DNA from: Clostridiaceae bacterium | GTDB taxonomy: Bacteria > Bacillota > Clostridia > Oscillospirales > Butyricicoccaceae | DNA: 35,134 nucleotides | Direction of reading: 5' to 3' | NCBI GenBank assembly: GCA_009911355.1 | Contig: QXXE01000042.1 | Location: 1-35,134, forward strand | Shown here: positions 35,062 through 35,134 of the stretch, one piece after another | Numbering within the stretch: position 1 is the first letter of the stretch | How the letters are laid out: every line of letters starts with the position of its first letter | Notes under the pieces: model-generated | The model's input: the letters and a program-made list of their open reading frames with translations, nothing else | Databases searched by the model: none | Told to the model about the DNA's origin: nothing | Position numbers and translations under genes: made by a program

Positions 35062-35133
35062 TCATTTTTTCATTTTGGGTTTGCGATTTGTAAAGAAATG
35101 GAAAATAATGGAAACCAGTCCAGAGAAGTATAC
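35062..35133 (-). CDS. Possible C-terminus of a minus-strand membrane protein (partial)
   Basis: The minus strand ends in YFSGLVSIIFHFF followed by a basic tail TNRKPKMKK and TGA at 35064-35062, 16 nt before the minus-strand terminator. A hydrophobic helix with a positive tail is typical of a membrane protein end. A second frame, stopping at 35054, also stays open over this short stretch. Only 23 codons are visible, so this is tentative. Confidence 0.3.
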   Translation of the reverse strand, partial: VYFSGLVSIIFHFFTNRKPKMKK

Positions 35134-35134
35134 T

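Noticed and set aside
35054..35134. Alternative minus-strand C-terminal frame ending at 35054
   Set aside because: Open over only 26 codons; the other frame ending at 35062 looks more like a membrane protein end, so this one was not listed.
1..35134. tRNA or rRNA genes, prophage or defence systems
   Set aside because: No cloverleaf, rRNA-like segment, phage or defence-protein motif was recognised by eye in this window; a dedicated scan was not possible.

Overview
The window looks like chromosomal DNA of a GC-rich anaerobic Firmicute, most likely a Clostridia member of the Oscillospiraceae/Ruminococcaceae type. This is inferred from gene content only. Pointers are a SpoIID-family protein, SLH-domain surface protein, two-subunit glycine decarboxylase (gcvPA/gcvPB), two-subunit iron-sulfur serine dehydratase, a 2-hydroxyacyl-CoA dehydratase-type activase, a YitJ-type Hcy-methyltransferase/MTHFR fusion, and glycine and lysine riboswitches. 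Strong AGGAGG-type ribosome binding sites are common, and three genes appear to start at TTG.

Layout. 1-545: mobile-element debris, namely an IS3-type OrfA with its terminal region abutting the 3' end (domain V) of a group II intron, then a terminator. 639-3609 (minus): two envelope proteins, an AlgX/DHHW-like SGNH protein and an SLH-transglutaminase protein. 3766-8505 (minus): a methionine/one-carbon operon (MetH activation protein, cobalamin MetH, and an Hcy-methyltransferase/MTHFR fusion). 8805-13131: an AraC-type regulator divergent from iolB and iolD (myo-inositol catabolism), with a 4 x 45-bp tandem repeat between iolB and iolD. 13311-17487 (minus): a two-gene activase/dehydratase-like pair. 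18083-26537 (minus): gcvT-gcvH-gcvPA-gcvPB-sdaAB-sdaAA-lplA-lpdA behind a glycine riboswitch leader. 27124-27816 (+): a NUDIX hydrolase. 27998-30925 (minus): asd-dapA-dapB behind a lysine riboswitch. 31351-34921 (+): spoIID-like gene, queA and tgt. The right edge holds two terminators and perhaps the tail of a minus-strand gene.

How the genes work together. The glycine operon encodes the T, H, P1, P2 and L proteins, a lipoate ligase that can charge GcvH, and serine dehydratase. Together with a glyA elsewhere it would convert glycine to serine, pyruvate, ammonia and methylene-tetrahydrofolate. The methionine operon reduces methylene-tetrahydrofolate and passes the methyl group to homocysteine through B12. 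asd-dapA-dapB supplies the diaminopimelate/lysine branch and is set up to be shut off by lysine. queA and tgt make queuosine in tRNA.

Points most worth a second look: (1) a family of seven modular intergenic palindromic elements whose main hairpin shows compensatory base changes between copies, suggesting a selected RNA structure; (2) a third glycine-aptamer-like domain upstream of the canonical tandem glycine riboswitch; (3) an apparent one-base frameshift in the queA N-terminus; (4) a split, 14-nt overlapping version of a protein that I recall as commonly fused; (5) the 45-bp tandem expansion of one repeat module inside the iol cluster.
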